Assembly: GCA_964036665.1 (NCBI GenBank)
Contig: OZ038530.1
Span: 620,001-684,000, forward strand
Length of the DNA: 64,000 nt
Reading direction: 5' to 3'
From: Gordius sp. MW1
Lineage: Eukaryota > Nematomorpha > Gordioida > Gordea > Gordiidae
Under the pieces are notes generated by a model. That model was not told where the DNA came from. It saw only the letters and a program-made list of their open reading frames with translations, and did not search any database. Shown here one piece after another: positions 44,501-56,700 of this stretch (the stretch's first letter is position 1; the number at the start of each line of letters is the position of its first letter). The translations under genes were made by a program, and so were the position numbers.

Positions 44501-47500
44501 CGTCCGTTGTCCTTCCGTTGTCCGTCTGATGTCCTTTTGTTGTCCGTCCGTTGTCCGTCCGTTGTCCTTCCGTTGTCCTTCCGTTGTCCGTCCGTTGTCC
44601 GTCCGTTGTCCTTCCGTTGTCCGTCCGTTGTCCGTCTGATGTCCTTCCGTTGTCCATCCGTTGTCCGTCCCTTGTCCGTCTGATGTCCTTCCGTTGTCCG
44701 TCCGTTGTCCGTCTGATGTCCTTCCGTTGTCAGTCCGTTGTCCGTCCCTTGTCCGTCTGATGTCCTTCCGTTGTCCGTCCGTTGTCCGTCCGTTGTCCGC
44801 CCGTTGTCCTTCCGTTGTCCTTCCGTTGTCCGTCCGTTGTCCGTCTGATGTCCTTCCGTTGTCCGTCCGTTGTCCGTCCGTTGTCCGCCCGTTGTCCGTC
44901 CGTTGTCCCTCTGATGTCCTTCCGTTGTCCGTCCGTTGTCCGTCCGTTGTCCGTCCGTTGTCCGCCCGTTGTCCTTCCGTTGTCCGTCCGTTGTCCGTCC
45001 GTTGTCCTTCCGTTGTCCTTCCGTTGTCCGTTCGTTGTCCTTCCGTTGTCCGTCTGATGTCCTTTTGTTGTCCGTCCGTTGTCCGTCCGTTGTCCGTCCG
45101 TTGTCCGTCCGTTGTCCGTCCGTTGTCCTTCCGTTGTCCGTCTGAAGTCCGCCTGTTGTCCGTCCGTTGTCCGTCCGTTGTCCATTCGTTGTATGTCCGT
45201 TGTCCTTCCGTTGTCCGTCCGTTGTCCTTCCGTTGTCCTTCCGTTGTCCGTCCGTTGTCCTTCCGTTGTCCGTCCGTTGTCCGTCTGATGTCCTTTTGTT
45301 GTCCGTCCGTTGTCCGTCTGATGTCCTTTTGTTGTCCTTCCGTTGTCCGTCCGTTGTCCATCTGATGTCCTTCCGTTGTCCATCCGTTGTCCGTCCCTTG
45401 TCCGCCCGTTGTCCGTCCGTTGTCCGTCCGTTGTCCGTCCGTTGTCCTTCCGTTGTCCGTCCGTTGTCCTTCCGTTGTCCGTCCGTTGTCCGTCTGATGT
45501 CCTTTTGTTGTCCGTCCGTTGTCCGTCCGTTGTCCGTTCGTTGTCCGTCCCTTGTCCGTCTGATGTCCTTTTGTTGTCCGTCCGTTGTCCGTTCGTTGTC
45601 CGTTCGTTGTCCGTTCGTTGTCCGTCTGATGTCCTTTTGTTGTCCTTCCGTTGTCCGTTCGTTGTCCGTCTGATGTCCTTCCGTTGTCCGTCCGTTGTCC
45701 GCCCGTTGTCCTTCCGTTGTCCTTCCGTTGTCCGTCCGTTGTCCGTCCGTTGTCCGCCCGTTGTCCGTCTGATGTCCTTTTGTTGTCCGTCCGTTGTCCG
45801 TCCGTTGTCCGTTCTTTGTCCGTCCCTTGTCCGTCTGATGTCCTTTTGTTGTCCGTCCGTTGTCCGTCCGTTGTCCTTTTGTTGTCTGTCCGTTGTCCGT
45901 TCGTTGTCCGTTCGTTGTCCGTTCGTTGTCCGTCCGTTGTCCTTCCGTTGTCCGTCTGAAGTCCGCCTGTTGTCCGTCCGTTGTCCGTCTGATGTCCTTT
46001 TGTTGTCAGTCCGTTGTCCGTTCGTTGTCCGTTCGTTGTCCGTTCGTTGTCCGTCCGTTGTCCGCCCGTTGTCCTTCCGTTGTCCTTCCGTTGTCCGTCC
46101 GTTGTCCGTCCGTTGTCCGTCCGTTGTCCGTCCGTTGTCCTTCCGTTGTCCGTCCGTTGTCCTTCCGTTGTCCGTCCGTTGTCCGTCTGATGTCCTTTTG
46201 TTGTCCGTCCGTTGTCCGTCCGTTGTCCGTTCGTTGTCCGTCCCTTGTCCGTCTGATGTCCTTTTGTTGTCCGTCCGTTGTCCGTTCGTTGTCCGTTCGT
46301 TGTCCGTTCGTTGTCCGTCTGATGTCCTTTTGTTGTCCTTCCGTTGTCCTTCCGTTGTCCGTCCGTTGTCCGTCTGATGTCCTTCCGTTGTCCTTCCGTT
46401 GTCCGTCCGTTGTCCGTCTGATGTCCTTTTGTTGTCCGTCCGTTGTCCGTCCGTTGTCCGTTCGTTGTCCGTCCCTTGTGCGTCTGATGTCCTTTTGTTG
46501 TCCGTCCGTTGTCCGTTCGTTGTCCGTTCGTTGTCCGTCTGATGTCCTTTTGTTGTCCGTCCGTTGTCCTTCCGTTGTCCTTCCGTTGTCCGTCCGTTGT
46601 CCTTCCGTTGTCCTTCCGTTGTCCTTTTGTTGTCCGTCCGTTGTCCGTCCGTTGTCCGTTCGTTGTCCGTCCCTTGTCCGTCTGATGTCCTTTTGTTGTC
46701 CTTCCGTTGTCCGTTCGTTGTCCGTCTGATGTCCTTCCGTTGTCCGTCCGTTGTCCGCCCGTTGTCCTTCCGTTGTCCGTCCGTTGTCCGTCCGTTGTCC
46801 TTCCGTTGTCCGTCTGATGTCCTTCCGTTGTCCATCCGTTGTCCGTCCCTTGTCCGTCTGATGTCCTTCCGTTGTCCGTCCGTTGTCCGTCTGATGTCCT
46901 TCCGTTGTCCGTCCGTTGTCCGTCCCTTGTCCGTCTAATGTCCTTCCGTTGTCCGTCCGTTGTCCGTCCGTTGTCCTTCCGTTGTCGGTCCGTTGTCCGT
47001 CCGTTGTCTGTCCGTTGTCCGCCCATTGTCCGTCCGTTCTCCTTCCGTTGTCCGTCCGTTGTCCTTCCGTTGTCCGTCTGATGTCCTTTTGTTGTCCGTC
47101 CGTTGTCCGCCCGTTGTCCTTCCGTTGTCCGTTCTTTGTCCATCTGATGTCCTTTTGTTGTCCGTCCGTTGTCCGTTCGTTGTCCGTTCGTTGTCCGTTC
47201 GTTGTCCGTCTGATGTCCTTTTGTTGTCCTTCCGTTGTCCGTTCGTTGTCCGTCTGATGTCCTTCCGTTGTCCGTCCGTTGTCCGCCCGTTGTCCTTCCG
47301 TTGTCCTTCCGTTGTACTTCCGTTGTCCGTCTGATGTCCGCCCGTTGTCCTTCCGTTGTCCGTCCGTTGTCCGCCCGTTGTCCTTCCGTTGTCCTTCCGT
47401 TGTCCGTCCGTTGTCCTTCCGTTGTCCGTCCGTTGTCCGTTCGTTGTCCGTTCGTTGTCCGCCCGTTGTCCTTCCGTTGTCCTTCCGTTGTCCGTCCGTT

Positions 47501-47759
47501 GTCCTTCCGTTGTCCGTCCGTTGTCCGTCTGATGTCCTTTTGTTGTCCGTCCGTTGTCCGTCTGATGTCCTTTTGTTGTCCTTCCGTTGTCCGTCCGTTG
47601 TCCGTCTGATGTCCTTCCGTTGTCCATCCGTTGTCCGTCCCTTGTCCATCTGATGTCCTTCCGTTGTCCGTCCGTTGTCCGTCTGATGTCCTTCCGTTGT
47701 CCGTCCGTTGTCCGTCCCTTGTCCGTCTGATGTCCTTCCGTTGTCCGTCCGTTGTCCAT
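41599..47759 (+). repeat. 11-bp satellite array, segment 9
   Basis: About 560 units. Blocks at about 41966-43100 and 44408-45500 match at an offset of 2,442 bp, exactly 222 units. A 1-bp loss in the GTCATTTTCC unit near 41823 shifts the phase. Because minus-strand stops are absent, this segment carries the longest spurious ORF of the window. Confidence 0.97.
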
Positions 47760-48214
47760 CAGGAGGCTACAAGTTTGAATCCCGGAGAGTATTCTGTTCT
47801 TGTTAATAACATTGATAATATGACTTTTTAGCCGTCCGCTGAAATTTTCACGAAGCCTATATGGTTGAACAAAAAAATTTAAAAAATTTTCAAGTCGAAA
47901 AAATTTTTTTTGTCGGAATTCACCTCTGATATCGAAAATTTTCATGAGGCCTATATGGTGTTACAAAAAAATTGAAAAAATTTTGAGGTCGAAAAAAATA
48001 TTTTTTGATAAAAAAATTTAATAAATTGCATAGCACGGAGGGACGACGGAGGGACGACAGAGGGACGACGGACGGACGACGGAGAGACGACGGAGGGAGG
48101 ACGGACGGACAACGGAGGGACGACGGACCGTCCGTTGTCCGTCAGGAGGCAACAAGTTTGAATCCGTGAGAGTATTCTGTTGATAATATGACTTTTTGGC
48201 CGTCCGCTGGCTAC
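47760..48214 (+). repeat. Strand-switch island 6 (455 bp)
   Basis: Same as island 4. The inverted sub-array is at 48035-48128 and the switch at 48129. The array resumes with GTTGTCAGTCTG, one base different from the other islands. Confidence 0.93.
48035..48128 (-). repeat. Inverted 11-bp sub-array in island 6
   Basis: 94 bp in minus orientation, as in island 4. Switch at 48129. Confidence 0.9.
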
Positions 48215-51200
48215 GTCCGTTGTCCGTCCGTTGTCCGCCCGTTGTCAGTCTGTTGTCCGTCCGTTGTCCGTCCGTTGTCCGTCCGTTGTCCGCCCGTTGT
48301 CCTTCCGTTGTCCGTCCGTTGTCCCTCTGATGTCCTTCCGTTGTCCGTCCGTTGTCCGTCTGATGTCATTTTGTTGTCCGTCCGTTGTCCGTTCGTTGTC
48401 CGTCTGATGTCCTTCCGTTGTCCTTTTGTTGTCCTTCCGTTGTCCGTCCGTTGTCCGTCTGATGTCCTTTTGTTGTCCGTCCGTTGTCCGTCCGTTGTCC
48501 GTTCTTTGTCCGTCCCTTGTCCGTCTGATGTCCTTTTGTTGTCCGTCCGTTGTCCGTCCCTTGTCCGTCTGATGTCCTTCCGTTGTCCGTCCGTTGTCCG
48601 TCCGTTGTCCGCCCGTTGTCCTTCCGTTGTCCTTCCGTTGTCCGTCCGTTGTCCGTCTGATGTCCTTCCGTTGTCCGTCCGTTGTCCGTCCGTTGTCCGC
48701 CCGTTGTCCTTCCGTTGTCCTTCCGTTGTCCGTCCGTTGTCCCTCTGATGTCCTTCCGTTGTCCGTCCGTTGTCCGTCTGATGTCATTTTGTTGTCCGTC
48801 CGTTGTCCGTTCGTTGTCCGTCTGATGTCCTTCCGTTGTCCTTTTGTTGTCCTTCCGTTGTCCGTCCGTTGTCCGTCTGATGTCCTTTTGTTGTCCGTCC
48901 GTTGTCCGTCCGTTGTCCGTTCTTTGTCCGTCTGATGTCATTTTGTTGTCCGTCCGTTGTCCGTTCGTTGTCCGTCTGATGTCCTTCCGTTGTCCTTTTG
49001 TTGTCCTTCCGTTGTCCGTCCGTTGTCCGTCTGATGTCCTTTTGTTGTCCGTCCGTTGTCCGTCCGTTGTCCGTTCTTTGTCCGTCCCTTGTCCGTCATA
49101 TGTCCTTTTGTTGTCCGTCCGTTGTCCGTCCGTTGTCCTTTTGTTGTCTGTCCGTTGTCCGTTCGTTGTCCGTCCGTTGTCCTTCCGTTGTCTGTCTGAA
49201 GTCCGCCTGTTGTCCGTCCGTTGTCCGTCTGATGTCCTTTTGTTGTCTGTCCGTTGTCCGTTCGTTGTCCGTTCGTTGTCCGTTCGTTGTCCGTCCGTTG
49301 TCCGCCCGTTGTCCTTCCGTAGTCCTTCCGTTGTCCGTCCGTTGTCCGTCCGTTGTCCTTCCGTTGTCCGTCAGATGTCCTTTTGTTGTCTGTCCGTTGT
49401 CCGTTCGTTGTCCGCCCGTTGTCCTTCCGTTGTCCTTCCGTTGTCCTTCCGTTGTCCGTCCGTTGTCCTTCCTTTGTCCTTCCGTTGTCCGTCCGTTGTC
49501 CGTCTGATGTCCTTCCGTTGTCCGTCCGTTGTCCGTCCGTTGTCCGCCCGTTGTCCTTCCGTTGTCCGTCCGTTGTCCCTCTGATGTCCTTCCGTTGTCC
49601 GTCCGTTGTCCGTCTGATGTCCTTCCGTTGTCCTTTTGTTGTCCTTCCGTTGTCCGTCCGTTGTCCGTCTGATGTCCTTTTGTTGTCCGTCCGTTGTCCG
49701 TCCGTTGTCCGTTCTTTGTCCGTCCCTTGTCCGTCTGATGTCCTTCCGTTGTCCTTCCGTTGTCCGTCCGTTGTCCGTCTGATGTCCTTCCGTTGTCCGT
49801 CCGTTGTCCGTCCGTTGTCCGCCCGTTGTCCTTCCGTTGTCCGTCCGTTGTCCCTCTGATGTCCTTCCGTTGTCCGTCCGTTGTCCGTCTGATGTCATTT
49901 TGTTGTCCGTCCGTTGTCCGTTCGTTGTCCGTCTGATGTCCTTCCGTTGTCCTTTTGTTGTCCTTCCGTTGTCCGTCCGTTGTCCGTCTGATGTCCTTTT
50001 GTTGTCCGTCCGTTGTCCGTCCGTTGTCCGTTCTTTGTCCGTCCGTTGTCCGTCTGATGTCATTTTGTTGTCCGTCCGTTGTCCGTTCGTTGTCCGTCTG
50101 ATGTCCTTCCGTTGTCCTTGTGTTGTCCTTCCGTTGTCCGTCCGTTGTCCGTCTGATGTCCTTTTGTTGTCCGTCCGTTGTCCGTCCGTTGTCCGTTCTT
50201 TGTCCGTCCCTTGTCCGTCTGATGTCCTTTTGTTGTCCGTCCGTTGTCCGTCCGTTGTCCTTTTGTTGTCTGTCCGTTGTCCGTTCGTTGTCCGTTCGTT
50301 GTCCGTTCGTTGTCCGTCCGTTGTCCTTCCGTTGTCTGTCTGAAGTCCGCCTGTTGTCCGTCCGTTGTCCGTCTGATGTCCTTTTGTTGTCTGTCCGTTG
50401 TCCGTTCGTTGTCCGTTCGTTGTCCGTTCGTTGTCCGTTCGTTGTCCGTCCGTTGTCCGCCCGTTGTCCTTCCGTTGTCCTTCCGTTGTCCGTCCGTTGT
50501 CCGTCCGTTGTCCTTCCGTTGTCCGTCAGATGTCCTTTTGTTGTCTGTCCGTTGTCCGTTCGTTGTCCGCCCGTTGTCCTTCCGTTGTCCTTCCGTTGTC
50601 CTTCCGTTGTCCGTCCGTTGTCCTTCCGTTGTCCTTCCGTTGTCCTTCCGTTGTCCTTCCGTTGTCCGTCCGTTGTCCTTCCGTTGTCCTTCCGTTGTCC
50701 TTCCGTTGTCCGTCTGATGTCCTTTTGTTGTCCGTCCGTTGTCCGTCCGTTGTCCTTTTGTTGTCTGTCCGTTGTCCGTTCGTTGTCCGTTCGTTGTCCG
50801 TTCGTTGTCCGTCCGTTGTCCTTCCGTTGTCCGTCTGATGTCCTTTTGTTGTCCTTCCGTTGTCCGTCCGTTGTCCGTCTGATGTCCTTCCGTTGTCCAT
50901 CCGTTGTCCGTCCCTTGTCCGTCTGATGTCCTTCCGTTGTCCGTCTGATGTCCTTTTGTTGTCCGTCCGTTGTCCGTCTGATGTCCTTTTGTTGTCCTTC
51001 CGTTGTCCGTCATTTGTCCGCCCGTTGTCCGTCCGTTGTCCGTCCGTTGTCCGTCAGATGTCCTTTTGTTGTCCGCCCATTGTCCGCCCGTTGTCCGTCC
51101 GTTGTCCGTCCGTTGTCCTTCCGTTGTCCGTCTGATGTCCTTTTGTTGTCCGTCCGTTGTCCGTCCGTTGTCCGCCCGTTGTCCTTCCGTTGTCCTTCCG

Positions 51201-53265
51201 TTGTCCGCCCGTTGTCCGCCCGTTGTCCGTCCGTTGTCCGTCCGTTGTCCGTCCGTTGTCCTTCCGTTGTCCGTCTGATGTCCTTTTGTTGTCCGTCCGT
51301 TGTCCGTCCGTTGTCCTTCCGTTGTCCTTCCGTTGTCCGTCCGTTGTCCGTCCGTTGTCCTTCCGTTGTCCGTCCGTTGTCCGTCTGATGTCCTTCCGTT
51401 GTCCATCCGTTGTCCGTCCCTTGTCCGTCTGATGTCCTTCCGTTGTCCGTCCGTTGTCCGTCTGATGTCCTTCCGTTGTCCGTCCGTTGTCCGTCCCTTG
51501 TCCGTCTGATGTCCTTCCGTTGTCCGTCCGTTGTCCGTCCGTTGTCCGCCCGTTGTCCTTCCGTTGTCCTTCCGTTGTCCGTCCGTTGTCCGTCTGATGT
51601 CCTTCCGTTGTCCGTCCGTTGTCCGTCCGTTGTCCGCCCGTTGTCCTTCCGTTGTCCGTCCGTTGTCCCTCTGATGTCCTTCCGTTGTCCGTCCGTTGTC
51701 CGTCCGTTGTCCGTCCGTTGTCCGCCCGTTGTCCTTCCGTTGTCCGTCCGTTGTCCGTCCGTTGTCCTTCCGTTGTCCTTCCGTTGTCCGTTCGTTGTCC
51801 TTCCGTTGTCCGTCTGATGTCCTTTTGTTGTCCGTCCGTTGTCCGTCCGTTGTCCTTCCGTTGTCCTTCCGTTGTCCGTCCGTTGTCCGTCCGTTGTCCT
51901 TCCGTTGTCCGTCCGTTGTCCGTCTGATGTCCTTCCGTTGTCCTTCCGTTGTCCGTCCGTTGTCCGTCTGATGTCCTTTTGTTGTCCGTCCGTTGTCCGT
52001 CCGTTGTCCGTTCGTTGTCCGTCCCTTGTGCGTCTGATGTCCTTTTGTTGTCCGTCCGTTGTCCGTTCGTTGTCCGTTCGTTGTCCGTCTGATGTCCTTT
52101 TGTTGTCCGTCCGTTGTCCTTCCGTTGTCCTTCCGTTGTCCGTCCGTTGTCCTTCCGTTGTCCTTCCGTTGTCCTTTTGTTGTCCGTCCGTTGTCCGTCC
52201 GTTGTCCGTTCGTTGTCCGTCCCTTGTCCGTCTGATGTCCTTTTGTTGTCCTTCCGTTGTCCGTTCGTTGTCCGTCTGATGTCCTTCCGTTGTCCGTCCG
52301 TTGTCCGCCCGTTGTCCTTCCGTTGTCCGTCCGTTGTCCGTCCGTTGTCCTTCCGTTGTCCGTCTGATGTCCTTCCGTTGTCCATCCGTTGTCCGTCCCT
52401 TGTCCGTCTGATGTCCTTCCGTTGTCCGTCCGTTGTCCGTCTGATGTCCTTCCGTTGTCCGTCCGTTGTCCGTCCCTTGTCCGTCTAATGTCCTTCCGTT
52501 GTCCGTCCGTTGTCCGTCCGTTGTCCTTCCGTTGTCCGTCCGTTGTCCGTCCGTTGTCTGTCCGTTGTCCGCCCATTGTCCGTCCGTTCTCCTTCCGTTG
52601 TCCGTCCGTTGTCCTTCCGTTGTCCGTCTGATGTCCTTTTGTTGTCCGTCCGTTGTCCGCCCGTTGTCCTTCCGTTGTCCGTTCTTTGTCCATCTGATGT
52701 CCTTTTGTTGTCCGTCCGTTGTCCGTTCGTTGTCCGTTCGTTGTCCGTTCGTTGTCCGTCTGATGTCCTTTTGTTGTCCTTCCGTTGTCCGTTCGTTGTC
52801 CGTCTGATGTCCTTCCGTTGTCCGTCCGTTGTCCGCCCGTTGTCCTTCCGTTGTCCTTCCGTTGTACTTCCGTTGTCCGTCTGATGTCCGCCCGTTGTCC
52901 TTCCGTTGTCCGTCCGTTGTCCGCCCGTTGTCCTTCCGTTGTCCTTCCGTTGTCCGTCCGTTGTCCTTCCGTTGTCCTTCCGTTGTCCTTCCGTTGTCCG
53001 TCCGTTGTCCTTCCGTTGTCCGTCCGTTGTCCGTCTGATGTCCTTTTGTTGTCCGTCCGTTGTCCGTCTGATGTCCTTTTGTTGTCCTTCCGTTGTCCGT
53101 CCGTTGTCCGTCTGATGTCCTTCCGTTGTCCATCCGTTGTCCGTCCCTTGTCCATCTGATGTCCTTCCGTTGTCCGTCCGTTGTCCGTCTGATGTCCTTC
53201 CGTTGTCCGTCCGTTGTCCGTCCCTTGTCCGTCTGATGTCCTTCCGTTGTCCGTCCGTTGTCCAT
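48215..53265 (+). repeat. 11-bp satellite array, segment 10
   Basis: About 459 units, the shortest inter-island block of the 34-60 kb region. Much of 50.1-53.2 kb matches 37.9-41.1 kb at an offset of 12,166 bp before small indels. Confidence 0.97.
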
Positions 53266-53720
53266 CAGGAGGCTACAAGTTTGAATCCCGGAGAGTATTC
53301 TGTTCTTGTTAATAACATTGATAATATGACTTTTTAGCCGTCCGCTGAAATTTTCACGAAGCCTATATGGTTGAACAAAAAAATTTAAAAAATTTTCAAG
53401 TCGAAAAAATTTTTTTTGTCGGAATTCACCTCTGATATCGAAAATTTTCATGAGGCCTATATGGTGTTACAAAAAAATTGAAAAAATTTTGAGGTCGAAA
53501 AAAATATTTTTTGATAAAAAAATTTAATAAATTGCATAGCACGGAGGGACGACGGAGGGACGACAGAGGGACGACGGACGGACGACGGAGAGACGACGGA
53601 GGGAGGACGGACGGACAACGGAGGGACGACGGACCGTCCGTTGTCCGTCAGGAGGCAACAAGTTTGAATCCGTGAGAGTATTCTGTTGATAATATGACTT
53701 TTTGGCCGTCCGCTGGCTAC
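53266..53720 (+). repeat. Strand-switch island 7 (455 bp)
   Basis: Same as island 4, including the unusual GTTGTTTGTTCG unit just downstream (53790; 35249 after island 4). This confirms that islands 4 and 7 are equivalent positions of the super-repeat. The inverted sub-array is at 53541-53634. Confidence 0.93.
53541..53634 (-). repeat. Inverted 11-bp sub-array in island 7
   Basis: 94 bp in minus orientation, as in island 4. Switch at 53635. Confidence 0.9.
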
Positions 53721-56700
53721 GTCCGTTGTCCGTCCGTTGTCCGCCCGTTGTCCGTCTGTTGTCCGTCCGTTGTCCGTCCGTTGTCCGTTCGTTGTTTGTT
53801 CGTTGTCCTTCCGTTGTCCTTCCGTTGTCCTTCCGTTGTCCGTCCCTTGTCCGTCTGATGTCCTTCCGTTGTCCGTCTGATGTCCTTTTGTTGTCCTTCC
53901 GTTGTCCGTCTGATGTCCTTTTGTTGTCCTTCCGTTGTCCGTCATTTGTCCGCCCGTTGTCCGTCCGTTGTCCGTCCGTTGTCCGTCAGATGTCCTTTTG
54001 TTGTCCGCCCATTGTCCGCCCGTTGTCCGTCCGTTGTCCGTCCGTTGTCCTTCCGTTGTCCGTCTGATGTCCTTTTGTTGTCCGTCCGTTGTCCGTCCGT
54101 TGTCCGCCCGTTGTCCTTCCGTTGTCCTTCCGTTGTCCGCCCGTTGTCCGCCCGTTGTCCGTCCGTTGTCCGTCCGTTGTCCGTCCGTTGTCCTTCCGTT
54201 GTCCGTCTGATGTCCTTTTGTTGTCCGTCCGTTGTCCTTCCGTTGTCCGTCTGATGTCCTTTTGTTGTCCGTCCGTTGTCCGTCCGTTGTCCTTCCGTTG
54301 TCCGTCTGAAGTCCGCCTGTTGTCCGTCCGTTGTCCGTCCGTTGTCCATTCGTTGTATGTCCGTTGTCCTTCCGTTGTCCGTCTGATGTCCTTTTGTTGT
54401 CCGTCCGTTGTCCTTCCGTTGTCCGTCCGTTGTCCGTCCGTTGTCCTTCCGTTGTCCGTCCGTTGTCCGTCTGATGTCCTTCCGTTGTCCATCCGTTGTC
54501 CGTCCCTTGTCCGTCTGATGTCCTTCCGTTGTCCGTCCGTTGTCCGTCTGATGTCCTTCCGTTGTCCGTCCGTTGTCCGTCCCTTGTCCGTCTGATGTCC
54601 TTCCGTTGTCCGTCCGTTGTCCGTCCGTTGTCCGCCCGTTGTCCTTCCGTTGTCCTTCCGTTGTCCGTCCGTTGTCAGTCTGATGTCCTTCCGTTGTCCG
54701 TCCGTTGTCCGTCCTTTGTCCGCCCGTTGTCCTTCCGTTGTCCGTCCGTTGTCCCTCTGATGTCCTTCCGTTGTCCGTCCGTTGTACGTCTGATGTCATT
54801 TTGTTGTCCGTCCGTTGTCCGTTCGTTGTCCGTCTGATGTCCTTCCGTTGTCCTTTTGTTGTCCTTCCGTTGTCCGTCCGTTGTCCGTCTGATGTCCTTT
54901 TGTTGTCCGTCCGTTGTCCGTCCGTTGTCCGTTCTTTGTCCGTCCCTTGTCCGTCTGATGTCCTTTTGTTGTCCGTCCGTTGTCCGTCCCTTGTCCGTCT
55001 GATGTCCTTCCGTTGTCCGTCCGTTGTCCGTCCGTTGTCCGCCCGTTGTCCTTCCGTTGTCCTTCCGTTGTCCGTCCGTTGTCCGTCTGATGTCCTTCCG
55101 TTGTCCGTCCGTTGTCCGTCCGTTGTCCGCCCGTTGTCCTTCCGTTGTCCGTCCGTTGTCCCTCTGATGTCCTTCCGTTGTCCGTCCGTTGTCCGTCTGA
55201 TGTCATTTTGTTGTCCGTCCGTTGTCCGTTCGTTGTCCGTCTGATGTCCTTCCGTTGTCCTTTTGTTGTCCTTCCGTTGTCCGTCCGTTGTCCGTCTGAT
55301 GTCCTTTTGTTGTCCGTCCGTTGTCCGTTCTTTGTCCGTCTGATGTCATTTTGTTGTCCGTCCGTTGTCCGTTCGTTGTCCGTCTGATGTCCTTCCGTTG
55401 TCCTTTTGTTGTCCTTCCGTTGTCCGTCCGTTGTCCGTCTGATGTCCTTTTGTTGTCCGTCCGTTGTCCGTCCGTTGTCCGTTCTTTGTCCGTCCCTTGT
55501 CCGTCTGATGTCCTTTTGTTGTCCGTCCGTTGTCCGTCCGTTGTCCTTTTGTTGTCTGTCCGTTGTCCGTTCGTTGTCCGTCCGTTGTCCTTCCGTTGTC
55601 TGTCTGAAGTCCGCCTGTTGTCCGTCCGTTGTCCGTCTGATGTCCTTTTGTTGTCTGTCCGTTGTCCGTTCGTTGTCCGTTCGTTGTCCGTTCGTTGTCC
55701 GTCCGTTGTCCGCCCGTTGTCCTTCCGTAGTCCTTCCGTTGTCCGTCCGTTGTCCGTCCGTTGTCCTTCCGTTGTCCGTCAGATGTCCTTTTGTTGTCTG
55801 TCCGTTGTCCGTTCGTTGTCCGCCCGTTGTCCTTCCGTTGTCCTTCCGTTGTCCTTCCGTTGTCCGTCCGTTGTCCTTCCGTTGTCCTTCCGTTGTCCGT
55901 CCGTTGTCCGTCTGATGTCCTTCCGTTGTCCGTCCGTTGTCCGTCCGTTGTCCGCCCGTTGTCCTTCCGTTGTCCGTCCGTTGTCCCTCTGATGTCCTTC
56001 CGTTGTCCGTCCGTTGTCCGTCTGATGTCATTTTGTTGTCCGTCCGTTGTCCGTTCGTTGTCCGTCTGATGTCCTTCCGTTGTCCTTTTGTTGTCCTTCC
56101 GTTGTCCGTCCGTTGTCCGTCTGATGTCCTTTTGTTGTCCGTCCGTTGTCCGTCCGTTGTCCGTTCTTTGTCCGTCCCTTGTCCGTCTGATGTCCTTCCG
56201 TTGTCCTTCCGTTGTCCGTCCGTTGTCCGTCTGATGTCCTTCCGTTGTCCGTCCGTTGTCCGTCCGTTGTCCGCCCGTTGTCCTTCCGTTGTCCGTCCGT
56301 TGTCCCTCTGATGTCCTTCCGTTGTCCGTCCGTTGTCCGTCTGATGTCATTTTGTTGTCCGTCCGTTGTCCGTTCGTTGTCCGTCTGATGTCCTTCCGTT
56401 GTCCTTTTGTTGTCCTTCCGTTGTCCGTCCGTTGTCCGTCTGATGTCCTTTTGTTGTCCGTCCGTTGTCCGTCCGTTGTCCGTTCTTTGTCCGTCCGTTG
56501 TCCGTCTGATGTCATTTTGTTGTCCGTCCGTTGTCCGTTCGTTGTCCGTCTGATGTCCTTCCGTTGTCCTTGTGTTGTCCTTCCGTTGTCCGTCCGTTGT
56601 CCGTCTGATGTCCTTTTGTTGTCCGTCCGTTGTCCGTCCGTTGTCCGTTCTTTGTCCGTCCCTTGTCCGTCTGATGTCCTTTTGTTGTCCGTCCGTTGTC

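Noticed and set aside
41402-47143. A 1,913-codon minus-strand ORF and many others of 300-1,000 codons, repeating TDGQRTDNGRT
   Set aside because: They follow from a stop-free repeat whose length is not a multiple of 3. Every frame of each strand gives the same peptide cycle, starts fall on random variant units, and the ORFs run unchanged across islands and array boundaries. No codon-level constraint is visible.
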